From Verrucomicrobiota bacterium (GTDB taxonomy: Bacteria > Verrucomicrobiota > Verrucomicrobiia > Verrucomicrobiales > Verrucomicrobiaceae): a stretch of DNA of 64,000 nucleotides. The position numbers were made by a program, and so were the translations under genes. The notes below the pieces were generated by a model. It worked only from the letters and a program-made list of their open reading frames with translations. It was not told the origin of the DNA and searched no databases. Positions 40,653 to 48,054 of this stretch are shown piece by piece. Each line of letters starts with the position of its first letter. Position 1 is the first letter of the stretch. Location: contig JANYCZ010000069.1 of the NCBI GenBank assembly GCA_025360015.1, forward strand, positions 19,343 to 83,342, given 5' to 3'.

Positions 40653-40991
40653 TTAATGAAACAGGCTTTTGAATCTGCGGCTGAGCTTGCCGAATGTGCG
40701 GTCGAGATGAAGCCCACCGAGGCTGTCTGCGCCTTGGTCCACCGCGTGCCTGCCTTGTTTGGCAAGAGCGGCCAGATGCTGCTGGATGTCCTCCAGCAGA
40801 CACATCGCACGGCTTCGCGGCGGAGCCGGAGTCAGCACCCGTACCGCAAGGACGGCGACAAGGCCGAGCCCGACAGCCAGCAGCAGCGTGCCACCGGGAT
40901 TCTTCCGCACGCAGTTCTCGAACTGAGCGCCGCACGTGGCGACCGGGGGCGGAAGGGGAATGTCGGCGGATATATCGTAGGGTAGGTTCAT
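40653..40991 (-). CDS. Small membrane-anchored protein, DUF883/ElaB-like
   Basis: ENCVRKNPGGTLLLAVGLGLVAVLAVRVL hydrophobic segment in ElaB/YqjD style. Confidence 0.5.
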   Translation of the reverse strand: MNLPYDISADIPLPPPVATCGAQFENCVRKNPGGTLLLAVGLGLVAVLAVRVLTPAPPRSRAMCLLEDIQQHLAALAKQGRHAVDQGADSLGGLHLDRTFGKLSRRFKSLFH

Positions 40992-41026
40992 GACGAAGGC
41001 AAAGTAGGACGGCTCCCAGTCTGCCG

Positions 41027-41078
41027 CCATGGGGTGAAACCCCACTCCCTCTCCACAGAGTCGGGTTTCACCCCATGG
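41027..41078. promoter_or_regulatory. CCATGGGGT motif copies 2 (+) and 3 (-) as a 52-bp convergent pair
   Basis: CCATGGGGTGAAACCCCACTCC...GAGTCGGGTTTCACCCCATGG between divergent genes 40991(-) and 41146(+). Confidence 0.8.
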
Positions 41079-41145
41079 TGATTGATCGCGGGTCAGGCGA
41101 GGTGTGGTCCCTGTTCATTTCAACCCAACATCCACCCACACACCC

Positions 41146-41802
41146 ATGAAGAATTCATTGTTTCTGCTCTCCGCCCTCTGCCTCGTGCAGTTCCCCCTGC
41201 ATGCTCAGGTCACCGTGGTCGCACCGACCGCCGCCCCGGCAGACGTCGTCGTCGTCCGTCCTGCCATTGTCATGCATCGCCAGTTGTCCATGGCCCCCAA
41301 GGTGGTGGTCGTGACTCAGCCTCCGCAGCCCGCAGTGCGCACCACCAAGACGACCACCGTCGTCGAGACCGTGGGCCAGCCGAGCCGCGTGTACAATCCA
41401 GAGCGCAGTGTCGTGATCGTCGAAGATCAGGGCCAGCGCCGCGAGCTGCCGTATGTGACACTCCCGGTCCTCTTTGTGAAGGGCACCGCCAAACTGCTCG
41501 ATGACGAATCACGCGCCGCGCTGCAGCAGGTCGCGGATGTGATCCTCGCCGTCAGCAAGACCGAGCCCAACTCCGTCTATGACATCGAAGGCCACACCAG
41601 CACCGACGGCAAAGCCGCAGCCAACATGGAGCTCTCCGCAGCGCGCGCCAAGAGCGTCTATGACGTGCTCACCAAAACCTACGGCGTCCCCACCTCCTCC
41701 CTCAGCGCCCATGGTTACGGTGAAACCTTCCCCATGTACCCCAAAGGCACCGAAGCTGAAATGCAGCTGGACCGCCGCGTGCTCGTTGTGCGCACGAAGT
41801 AA
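41146..41802 (+). CDS. OmpA-family outer membrane protein
   Basis: Signal peptide MKNSLFLLSALCLVQFPLHAQ; VLFVKGTAKLLDDESRAALQQVADVI...YDIEGHTSTDGKAAANMELSAARAKSVYDVLTKTYGVPTSSLSAHGYGET. Confidence 0.9.
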   Translation: MKNSLFLLSALCLVQFPLHAQVTVVAPTAAPADVVVVRPAIVMHRQLSMAPKVVVVTQPPQPAVRTTKTTTVVETVGQPSRVYNPERSVVIVEDQGQRRELPYVTLPVLFVKGTAKLLDDESRAALQQVADVILAVSKTEPNSVYDIEGHTSTDGKAAANMELSAARAKSVYDVLTKTYGVPTSSLSAHGYGETFPMYPKGTEAEMQLDRRVLVVRTK

Positions 41803-41833
41803 GGCCGCCCGCTGAGCAGCACTCCCTCCATCA

Positions 41834-41863
41834 TCCCGCGCCTGCGAAGGCGTGGGATTTTTT
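41834..41863 (+). terminator. Rho-independent terminator after the OmpA-family gene
   Basis: TCCCGCGCC-TGCGAA-GGCGTGGGA-TTTTTT. Confidence 0.8.
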
Positions 41864-41979
41864 GTTTTCCCACAAGCCCGGCGCTTTGCGGCAGGTCATT
41901 GCACGTGGATTATTTTTCGCCATGCTCTGGCAAATATCGCCGTACACACAGGCCCCCGCCTGCGTATCAAGGTCACCCC

Positions 41980-42861
41980 ATGACAACACGCACTCCTGAC
42001 CTTCCGCTGACCCTGACCGCAGGAGACATCGCAGCTCACTTCGGCAGGCTGTGCTGCCTCATCACCGTCCTTCTGATGGCGGGCTGCTCCACCTACGGCC
42101 CGGAGCGTCCCGGTGAAAAAATTTATCGGGACGTGGTCTTCGCCGCACCCGGCGGACACAAGCTGCGCATGGACCTCTATGTGCCACGCACGGCCAAGCC
42201 CGCACCGGTGGTGCTGTGGTTCTTTGGCGGCGGCTGGAGCTTTGGCAGCAAGGGCTACCATGTGAATGTGCGCGATCTCACCAGCGCGGGCATCGCCGTA
42301 GCTTCCGTGCAGTACCGCATGAGCAGCACCGCCGTGTATCCTGCACAGTTGGAAGACTGCCAGGCCGCTGCGCAATGGCTGCGCGTCAATGGTGCGCGCT
42401 ACGGCATCGACGCCACCCGCATGGGAGCCAGCGGTGAATCCTCCGGCGGCCAGTTGGCGGCCATGCTCGCTGCCACAGAGGGGAAGTCCCGCATCCGAGC
42501 GGTGTGCGCGTTGTATGCGCCGACGGACATGGTAGAACTCGCGCAGCTCTATTCCAAACCCGGCAAGCGCAGCCTCATCGACAAGCTCCTCGGCGGCACC
42601 ATCGATCAAAAAATGGACCTCGCCATCAAAGCAAGTCCCCTCAATTACATCAGCCGCTCCATGCCGCCCTTCCTCATCATCCATGGTGAATTCGACGGCG
42701 TCGTTCCTCTGGAGCAAAGCGAGCGGCTCTTTTTCGCCCTGGCGGACGCCGGTGTGGAAACCCAGTTCATCGTGGCATCAGGAAAGCATCACTGGTTTCG
42801 ACTCGACAATGATCAGTTCGCCGAAGTGTCGCGGTTTTTTCAGAAGCATCTGTCCAGGTGA
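41980..42861 (+). CDS. Alpha/beta hydrolase (esterase) lipoprotein
   Basis: LLMAGCSTYGPE lipobox; PAPVVLWFFGGGWSFGSK, MGASGESSGGQLAAMLA (GxSxG), MPPFLIIHGEFDGVVPLEQSERL, HHWF. Confidence 0.87.
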   Translation: MTTRTPDLPLTLTAGDIAAHFGRLCCLITVLLMAGCSTYGPERPGEKIYRDVVFAAPGGHKLRMDLYVPRTAKPAPVVLWFFGGGWSFGSKGYHVNVRDLTSAGIAVASVQYRMSSTAVYPAQLEDCQAAAQWLRVNGARYGIDATRMGASGESSGGQLAAMLAATEGKSRIRAVCALYAPTDMVELAQLYSKPGKRSLIDKLLGGTIDQKMDLAIKASPLNYISRSMPPFLIIHGEFDGVVPLEQSERLFFALADAGVETQFIVASGKHHWFRLDNDQFAEVSRFFQKHLSR

Positions 42862-42890
42862 AGCCGGGGCAGGCACCTCATGCCCCAAAT

Positions 42891-42923
42891 AAAAAACCGG
42901 AGGTCCCTGGGGGGGGCCTCCGG
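42891..42923 (-). terminator. Rho-independent terminator after the PRC-barrel gene
   Basis: Minus strand CCGGAGGCCCCCCCCAGGGACCTCCGG-TTTTTT. Confidence 0.8.
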
Positions 42924-42983
42924 CAGATGTTAATCGATCTGGCTTTGCTAAATGCACTCCTGACCGTTCGACTTAGAATGGAC

Positions 42984-43793
42984 TCAGCGGACAGCCTTCG
43001 CCTTGCGGTTCCCGGAGCGCTCCTCTTCGTAAGACTGACGTGTGCCGCCGATCCATTTGAAGTGTGGCTCGTTCTTGAGCGCCTTGAAGTTTTCATTCAG
43101 CACGAGGCCGTTGCGAGCCGCATTGTAGCGCAGCGCCCGGGCCTGTATGATGTAGCTGCTGCTGTCGCCCATGGCCTGTGTTTCGTCCACCACATGGACG
43201 ATCTGCCCCTTCGGCAAATCGAACTGCAGACTGCCCACCTGGCCCAGATACTGCCCTGCCGTGCTTTTGATAGGGAGATTAAGAATATCCTCGGTCCTTC
43301 GCACCGTGCCCAGGCGTACAGTCCCGGCGTTGTTGCCGCCCGTCTGCCCCTCAAGATAGAACCAGGGCTGCAGACCAAAGTAGCGGATGACTGCGGCCAC
43401 GCGATTGGGGTGCGAATAGGCTGCCTTGTCGGATGCCTTGAAAGCGGGTGCGGCATCAAACCGTGCCTTGCTCACATCCAGACGCAGGATCTGCCTGTTG
43501 GCATCCATCGTGAACGCGCGCGGCGGCGCGGACGTCATCTTCCCACCCATGCCTAAAAAACCGCCGGAGCTGATGACCACTTCCACCAGTCGTGCATTTT
43601 CCAGATCAGCGGTGATGAACTTCACCCGGCCCAGCTTTTCATTTTGAAGGTTCCGGACTTCGGTGCCGATGACTTCTGCGGTGCTTTGCTGATTCTGAAA
43701 CAGCTCAGCTCTGGGTGCGGCCGAATCAAGCGCCTGAAGGCTGCCGTAGGAAAACGCGAGTGTGACGGTGATAAAAAAAGATTTAAATTTCAT
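42984..43793 (-). CDS. Exported PRC-barrel-domain protein
   Basis: MKFKSFFITVTLAFSYGSLQA signal; EVIGTEVRNLQNEKLGRVKFITADLENARLVEVVISSGGFLGMGGK (PRC-barrel), second PRC-like repeat ILNLPIKSTAGQYLGQVGSLQFD. Confidence 0.88.
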   Translation of the reverse strand: MKFKSFFITVTLAFSYGSLQALDSAAPRAELFQNQQSTAEVIGTEVRNLQNEKLGRVKFITADLENARLVEVVISSGGFLGMGGKMTSAPPRAFTMDANRQILRLDVSKARFDAAPAFKASDKAAYSHPNRVAAVIRYFGLQPWFYLEGQTGGNNAGTVRLGTVRRTEDILNLPIKSTAGQYLGQVGSLQFDLPKGQIVHVVDETQAMGDSSSYIIQARALRYNAARNGLVLNENFKALKNEPHFKWIGGTRQSYEEERSGNRKAKAVR

Positions 43794-43888
43794 AAGTGTG
43801 CTTTGTAAATCGCGGCGCGTGCTTGATTCGGGTGTACTAGATTTCTCGTTGGTCGAGAAATCACCATACGTCCGGCTGGTGCCCTGTG

Positions 43889-43910
43889 CCATGGGGTGAA
43901 AACCCCATCC
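43889..43910 (+). promoter_or_regulatory. CCATGGGGT motif copy 4
   Basis: CCATGGGGTGAAAACCCCATCC; ATGGGGT-GAAA-ACCCCAT perfect palindrome. Confidence 0.75.
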
Positions 43911-43968
43911 TGGAGGCTACGACCATCAGGCTCCGATCGTCCGATGTGATGCGGAAAGAGTCGAACTG

Positions 43969-44187
43969 ATGAATACACCCCCTGCCCTCCCTGCCCCCAG
44001 CCCAAAGCCCAAAATCAGCATGGAAGCCGCAGGGGCGCTGCTCAAGGAGGCGCTGGAGGCAGAAAAAAAGGACAATGTGGCTGAGACCGCACGCAAACGC
44101 GCCGCGCAGGCTGCCGCCGCAGCGTCCGCTCCGGTGCCGCGCGAAGCCGCTGCTGAGGCGGAGACAGCCGTGCCAGAGCAAGAGTAG
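43969..44187 (+). CDS. Small Ala-rich hypothetical protein (72 aa)
   Basis: MNTPPALPAPSPKPKISMEAAGALLKEALEAEKKDNVAETARKRAAQAAAAAS; follows motif copy 4. Confidence 0.5.
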   Translation: MNTPPALPAPSPKPKISMEAAGALLKEALEAEKKDNVAETARKRAAQAAAAASAPVPREAAAEAETAVPEQE

Positions 44188-44202
44188 GGCCTCGAAATCC
44201 CG

Positions 44203-45066
44203 TCAGACGACGGCTGACCCGTTCTCATCGTTCCGGTGCGAGCCATGCTTCAGTGCATAGACGCGTGTAAAGGCGGCGCCAAAAAACAGGATCTGCGCCG
44301 AGTAGTACACCCAGACCAGGATGATGATGAGAGACCCAGCCGCGCCGTAGCGGGAGGCGGCGGCGCTGCGGCCAAAGTAAAACCCCAGGACAAACCTCCC
44401 CAGTTCGAAGAGCACCGCAGCAATCACAGCACCGAGCCACACATCCTTCCAGGTGATGCGGACGTCTGGCACAAGGCGGAAGATCATTGCAAACAGCAGC
44501 GCAACGACGAGCAGGGAGACCACGTCATTGCCCCAGGCCCAGGGACCGTCGAGACCGGGAAACCGTGCATGCAGGCGGCCGCCGGCGACTGCGATGACGG
44601 CGGAAAACATCAATGACACGAGCATGAGAAAGCCCATGACGAAAACCATGGAGAAGGAAAAGATGCGCTCCTTCAGCAGGGTGAAAACCGGGTGCCTCTT
44701 CGAGGATGCACCCCAGATCTGATTCAACGAATCCTGCAGTTCGCCAAAAACCCCGGAGGCACCAAAGAGCAGCACCCCAAAGCCGGTCAAGGTTTGAAAC
44801 AGGCCGCTGCTTTCCGCAGCGGTCTGCCGCAGGATGAGCTCCATCATCTCGGCGCCTTGATCCCCCACAAAGTTTCTGAACTGCCCCACAATCTCCACGC
44901 GTGCCGCATTGCGCTCCACCACGAGACTGAGGAGTGACAGCACCAAAATGGACAGCGGAGCCAGCGAAAAAACCGTGTAGAAGGACAATGCCGCGCCCAT
45001 CTTGGGCACCCGGTGGGCGTCCCACTGGCGGAACGTCTCGCGGAGCATGATGAGAAACGTTTTCAT
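44203..45066 (-). CDS. YihY/BrkB-family membrane protein
   Basis: MGAALSFYTVFSLAPLSILVLSLL, LVPDVRITWKDVWLGAVIAAVLFELGRFVLGFYFGRSAAASRYGAAGSLIIILVWVYYSAQILFFGAAFT. Confidence 0.92.
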   Translation of the reverse strand: MKTFLIMLRETFRQWDAHRVPKMGAALSFYTVFSLAPLSILVLSLLSLVVERNAARVEIVGQFRNFVGDQGAEMMELILRQTAAESSGLFQTLTGFGVLLFGASGVFGELQDSLNQIWGASSKRHPVFTLLKERIFSFSMVFVMGFLMLVSLMFSAVIAVAGGRLHARFPGLDGPWAWGNDVVSLLVVALLFAMIFRLVPDVRITWKDVWLGAVIAAVLFELGRFVLGFYFGRSAAASRYGAAGSLIIILVWVYYSAQILFFGAAFTRVYALKHGSHRNDENGSAVV

Positions 45067-45073
45067 GCAGGGC

Positions 45074-46219
45074 TCAGGCTTTGTCACCAAAGGCCAGGTC
45101 TTTTTGCAGTTCATGCTTTTCTGAAACACCGTCTCGCAGAAAGGGCTTGAGCCAGATGCGCTCGATCGCCGCATAGGAGGCCAGCACCGGCAGCGCAGCC
45201 AGAGCGCCGGGGATGCCCGTCAGCAGCATGCCCGCCAGCAGGCCCAGCAGCACCGTGAGGGTGGACACCCGCAGGTGCTTCCCATAAACCATGGGCACGA
45301 TGTAATAAGTCTCCAGTGCGTGAAACAGCAGATACAGCCCCACAACGATCAGTGACGTCCTCGGCGACACACTCAGCGCCAGCAAAAAGGCCGGCACCGT
45401 GGCCAGGATGAATCCCAGAATGGGCAGCACATCCAGCAGTCCGGCCAGCAGCGCCAGCATCAGCGCCCCGGGCACCTGCAGCACAGCCAGAACGACAAAC
45501 GCATACACCGTCACCAGCGCGGAAGTGATGAACTGCCCCGTGACATAGCCAAAGATCACCTGGGAGATCTCACCCGAAGTCAGCCGCAGCTTCGCGCGTT
45601 TCAATGGAGAGAAGAAGGCCAGCAGCCATTCATAGGTCTTGCTGCCATCAATCACCAGATACAGCGAGATCACGATCAGCAGCACCACCTCCGAAATCCC
45701 GCCGAGTGCGATGCCTCCCGCAGACCAAAAATTCCCCAGCCACGTGTAGGCCTCGGGCGAGTTGGCTCTGTCCAGCAGATGTTCGATGTTGAGGCGCACG
45801 GCCCCGCTCACCGGCAGTTGCTTGAACATCCCTTCATACAACTGCGGCAGGCTGTGGCTGAAGATCGTCGCGCGATCGATCAGCGCGGGCACGATGAGCG
45901 CCATGCCCACGACCAGCACCGTCAGCAGGCCCCCGATCACTACCAGCAGGCTGGCCCAGTGCTGCATGCCTTTGCTGTCCAGCCAGTCCACGAAGGCATG
46001 CAGCGTCACCGCGAGAAACAGCGCCAGAAAAACCAGCAGCAGCAGGGGCCACAGTACATACGTGGCATAGGCGGTCAGCACTGCGGCAAACACCTTGATA
46101 AACGTGACCCACGGAATGTGCAGCTCCACCCGCTGAATGGACTCGGCTGCCGTGGCAGACTGCGTTGTGGTAGTTTCTGGCATTACACCCGTGGCTGGAT
46201 TGGCATCGTCGTCTGGCAT
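45074..46219 (-). CDS. AI-2E family transporter (PerM/YdiK-like)
   Basis: LWPLLLLVFLALFLAVTLHAFVDWL, VQGALMLALLAGLLDVLPILGFILATVPAFLLAL-type segment, YYIVPMVYGKHLRVSTLTVLLGLLAGMLLTGIPGALAALPVLA. Confidence 0.9.
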   Translation of the reverse strand: MPDDDANPATGVMPETTTTQSATAAESIQRVELHIPWVTFIKVFAAVLTAYATYVLWPLLLLVFLALFLAVTLHAFVDWLDSKGMQHWASLLVVIGGLLTVLVVGMALIVPALIDRATIFSHSLPQLYEGMFKQLPVSGAVRLNIEHLLDRANSPEAYTWLGNFWSAGGIALGGISEVVLLIVISLYLVIDGSKTYEWLLAFFSPLKRAKLRLTSGEISQVIFGYVTGQFITSALVTVYAFVVLAVLQVPGALMLALLAGLLDVLPILGFILATVPAFLLALSVSPRTSLIVVGLYLLFHALETYYIVPMVYGKHLRVSTLTVLLGLLAGMLLTGIPGALAALPVLASYAAIERIWLKPFLRDGVSEKHELQKDLAFGDKA

Positions 46220-46352
46220 AAGCTTAAGGAGGATTAAAAAAGGCGCTGCGAGAGCCGGGCCTCCGGCTTCCCCACGAAGCCGATGAACGATCTCTTCGCT
46301 GAAGGCACCTGATCATCAAGCGAAAACTATAAGCATCCCCCCACAGCTTTCT

Positions 46353-46400
46353 CCATGGGGTGAACCCCCACCAGAGACAGAGTAGGGTTAGACCCCATGG
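46353..46400. promoter_or_regulatory. CCATGGGGT motif copies 5 (+) and 6 (-) as a 48-bp convergent pair
   Basis: CCATGGGGTGAACCCCCACCAGAGACAGAGTAGGGTTAGACCCCATGG. Confidence 0.8.
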
Positions 46401-46651
46401 TGAGAGAACGGCTCGCTTCGTAGGATCGAAGAACAGTCAACGGTCCACCTGCCCATCACACAGGCAATGAACCCGCCCTCTGCACAATAACCAAACTCGA
46501 AAGCACACACCTCTTGGAATACACACAGACGGTCTGCGACTTCAACAGCTGAACCTGATGCTTGTTCCTTCACCTCAGGCATCCCCTGAGCAGGCGGACA
46601 GGGTCAGCTCGGGTTGTGCATCTCTCATCGCTTTTGTATCACAGTCCCATC

Positions 46652-47296
46652 ATGAAAACACAAACCGCATCCTCCAACACACAGTCGTTCACAACGTCAT
46701 CCTCTGATCTGGACAGCCAGATGCCGCCTGACGAAGATCTGATGGCCGCCATCCAGCAGCGCGATGCCTCCGCACTGGAAACTCTGATGCACCGCTACCG
46801 CCGCCTGCTCAAGAGCGCCATCCAGCGCACCGTCAATGATGATGCCGGCGCTGAAGATGTCGTGCAGGAGTGCTTCTGCGAACTGTGGCGCCAGGCGGAT
46901 CATTACTCACCCGCCAAAGGCCGCCCGCTGGCTTGGATCATGACGCTGGGCAAGCGCCGCGCCATCGACCACCTGCGCCGCAACATGTCCTACTGCCGTG
47001 CCAAGGACCGCATGGAAGAGTCCATCCAGCAGACCGACACCTTCACCCAGGACTCCGCCGCCGACTGCGAGCAGGCAGACATGGGCCGCGTGCTCAATGA
47101 GCACCTCACCCTCCTGCCAGACGCGCAGAAGCAGGTCATCGAACTCGCCTTCCTCAAAGGCATGAGCCAGCGCGAGGTCGCCGAGGCCACGCGCACGCCG
47201 CTGGGAACCGTGAAAACACGCATGGAGCTGGGCTTGAAAAAGCTGCGCCAGACCTTCCGCACCCGCAATGCCATCCACACCCTCCAGGCCGCTTAA
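46652..47296 (+). CDS. Sigma-70/ECF-type RNA polymerase sigma factor
   Basis: DASALETLMHRYRRLLKSAIQRTVNDDAGAEDVVQECFCELWRQADHYSPAKGRPLAWIMTLGKRRAIDHLRR (region 2); LPDAQKQVIELAFLKGMSQREVAEATRTPLGTVKTRMELGLKKLRQ (region 4). Confidence 0.92.
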   Translation: MKTQTASSNTQSFTTSSSDLDSQMPPDEDLMAAIQQRDASALETLMHRYRRLLKSAIQRTVNDDAGAEDVVQECFCELWRQADHYSPAKGRPLAWIMTLGKRRAIDHLRRNMSYCRAKDRMEESIQQTDTFTQDSAADCEQADMGRVLNEHLTLLPDAQKQVIELAFLKGMSQREVAEATRTPLGTVKTRMELGLKKLRQTFRTRNAIHTLQAA

Positions 47297-47337
47297 AGCA
47301 TTCAAAGACAACTTCAGCAAGAACTGAAAACCTGATT

Positions 47338-47377
47338 GAGGGGGCGTGCGTCTGCAAAGACTGCACGCCCTCTTTTT
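47338..47377 (+). terminator. Rho-independent terminator after the sigma-factor gene
   Basis: GAGGGGGCGTGC...GCACGCCCTC-TTTTT. Confidence 0.78.
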
Positions 47378-47379
47378 GA

Positions 47380-48054
47380 TCAACGCTTGGCTAAAGTCGG
47401 GCTGACCTCGATCACCGAATCAGGACCAACCAAGAACACCCGGTCATTCGGCTCGAGCCGCATTCCATGCGTACCTGTGAAGGAGCCGAATGCAGGCAGG
47501 ATGCCCACCCGCGCGGAGAAGTGAAAGCATGGCGCCCGCAGCGAGGCCCCCATGCGGTCGGACAAACGAAACGCCGGATGAATGTGGCCAGCCAGCACAT
47601 GCGCGTCAGTATCTTCCTGCGGCTCGTGCCGACAGTGAAAAGGCCCCAGGCACCACGGGCCCTGCACGCACGGGATGCGCAAATCCTCCGGCAGCGCTCC
47701 TGCATGGCGGTCATGATTTCCTTCCACCAGCACCATCTCCGTCTCCGCATGACGCTGCCGCCAGGCAGCAAGTGTCGCAAACATCGCCTCATTCCTGCCC
47801 GTCTTGCCGTGAAGAAAATCTCCCAGGATCACCAGCCGCTGGGCACCCGTCATAGTCAGCAGATGCGACAGCCTCTCCAGATCCTCATCATGTGAAGTCT
47901 CCGGTACCGGGATGCCTGCAAAGCGAAACACAGACGCCTTGCCGAAATGCGGGTCAGCGATGAACAGCGTCTTCTCTGCCGCCCACCACACCGCGCGCTC
48001 AGGCAGCAGCGTCAGCGTCTCCCCGCCCCATTCCAGAGTCACATCCGCTCTCAT
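47380..48054 (-). CDS. pdeM: Ligase-associated DNA damage response endonuclease PdeM
   Basis: LFIADPHFGKASVFRFAGIPVPE, LVILGDFLHGKTGRNE, LVEGNHDRHAG, VLAGHIHPAFRL. Confidence 0.88.
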   Translation of the reverse strand: MRADVTLEWGGETLTLLPERAVWWAAEKTLFIADPHFGKASVFRFAGIPVPETSHDEDLERLSHLLTMTGAQRLVILGDFLHGKTGRNEAMFATLAAWRQRHAETEMVLVEGNHDRHAGALPEDLRIPCVQGPWCLGPFHCRHEPQEDTDAHVLAGHIHPAFRLSDRMGASLRAPCFHFSARVGILPAFGSFTGTHGMRLEPNDRVFLVGPDSVIEVSPTLAKR

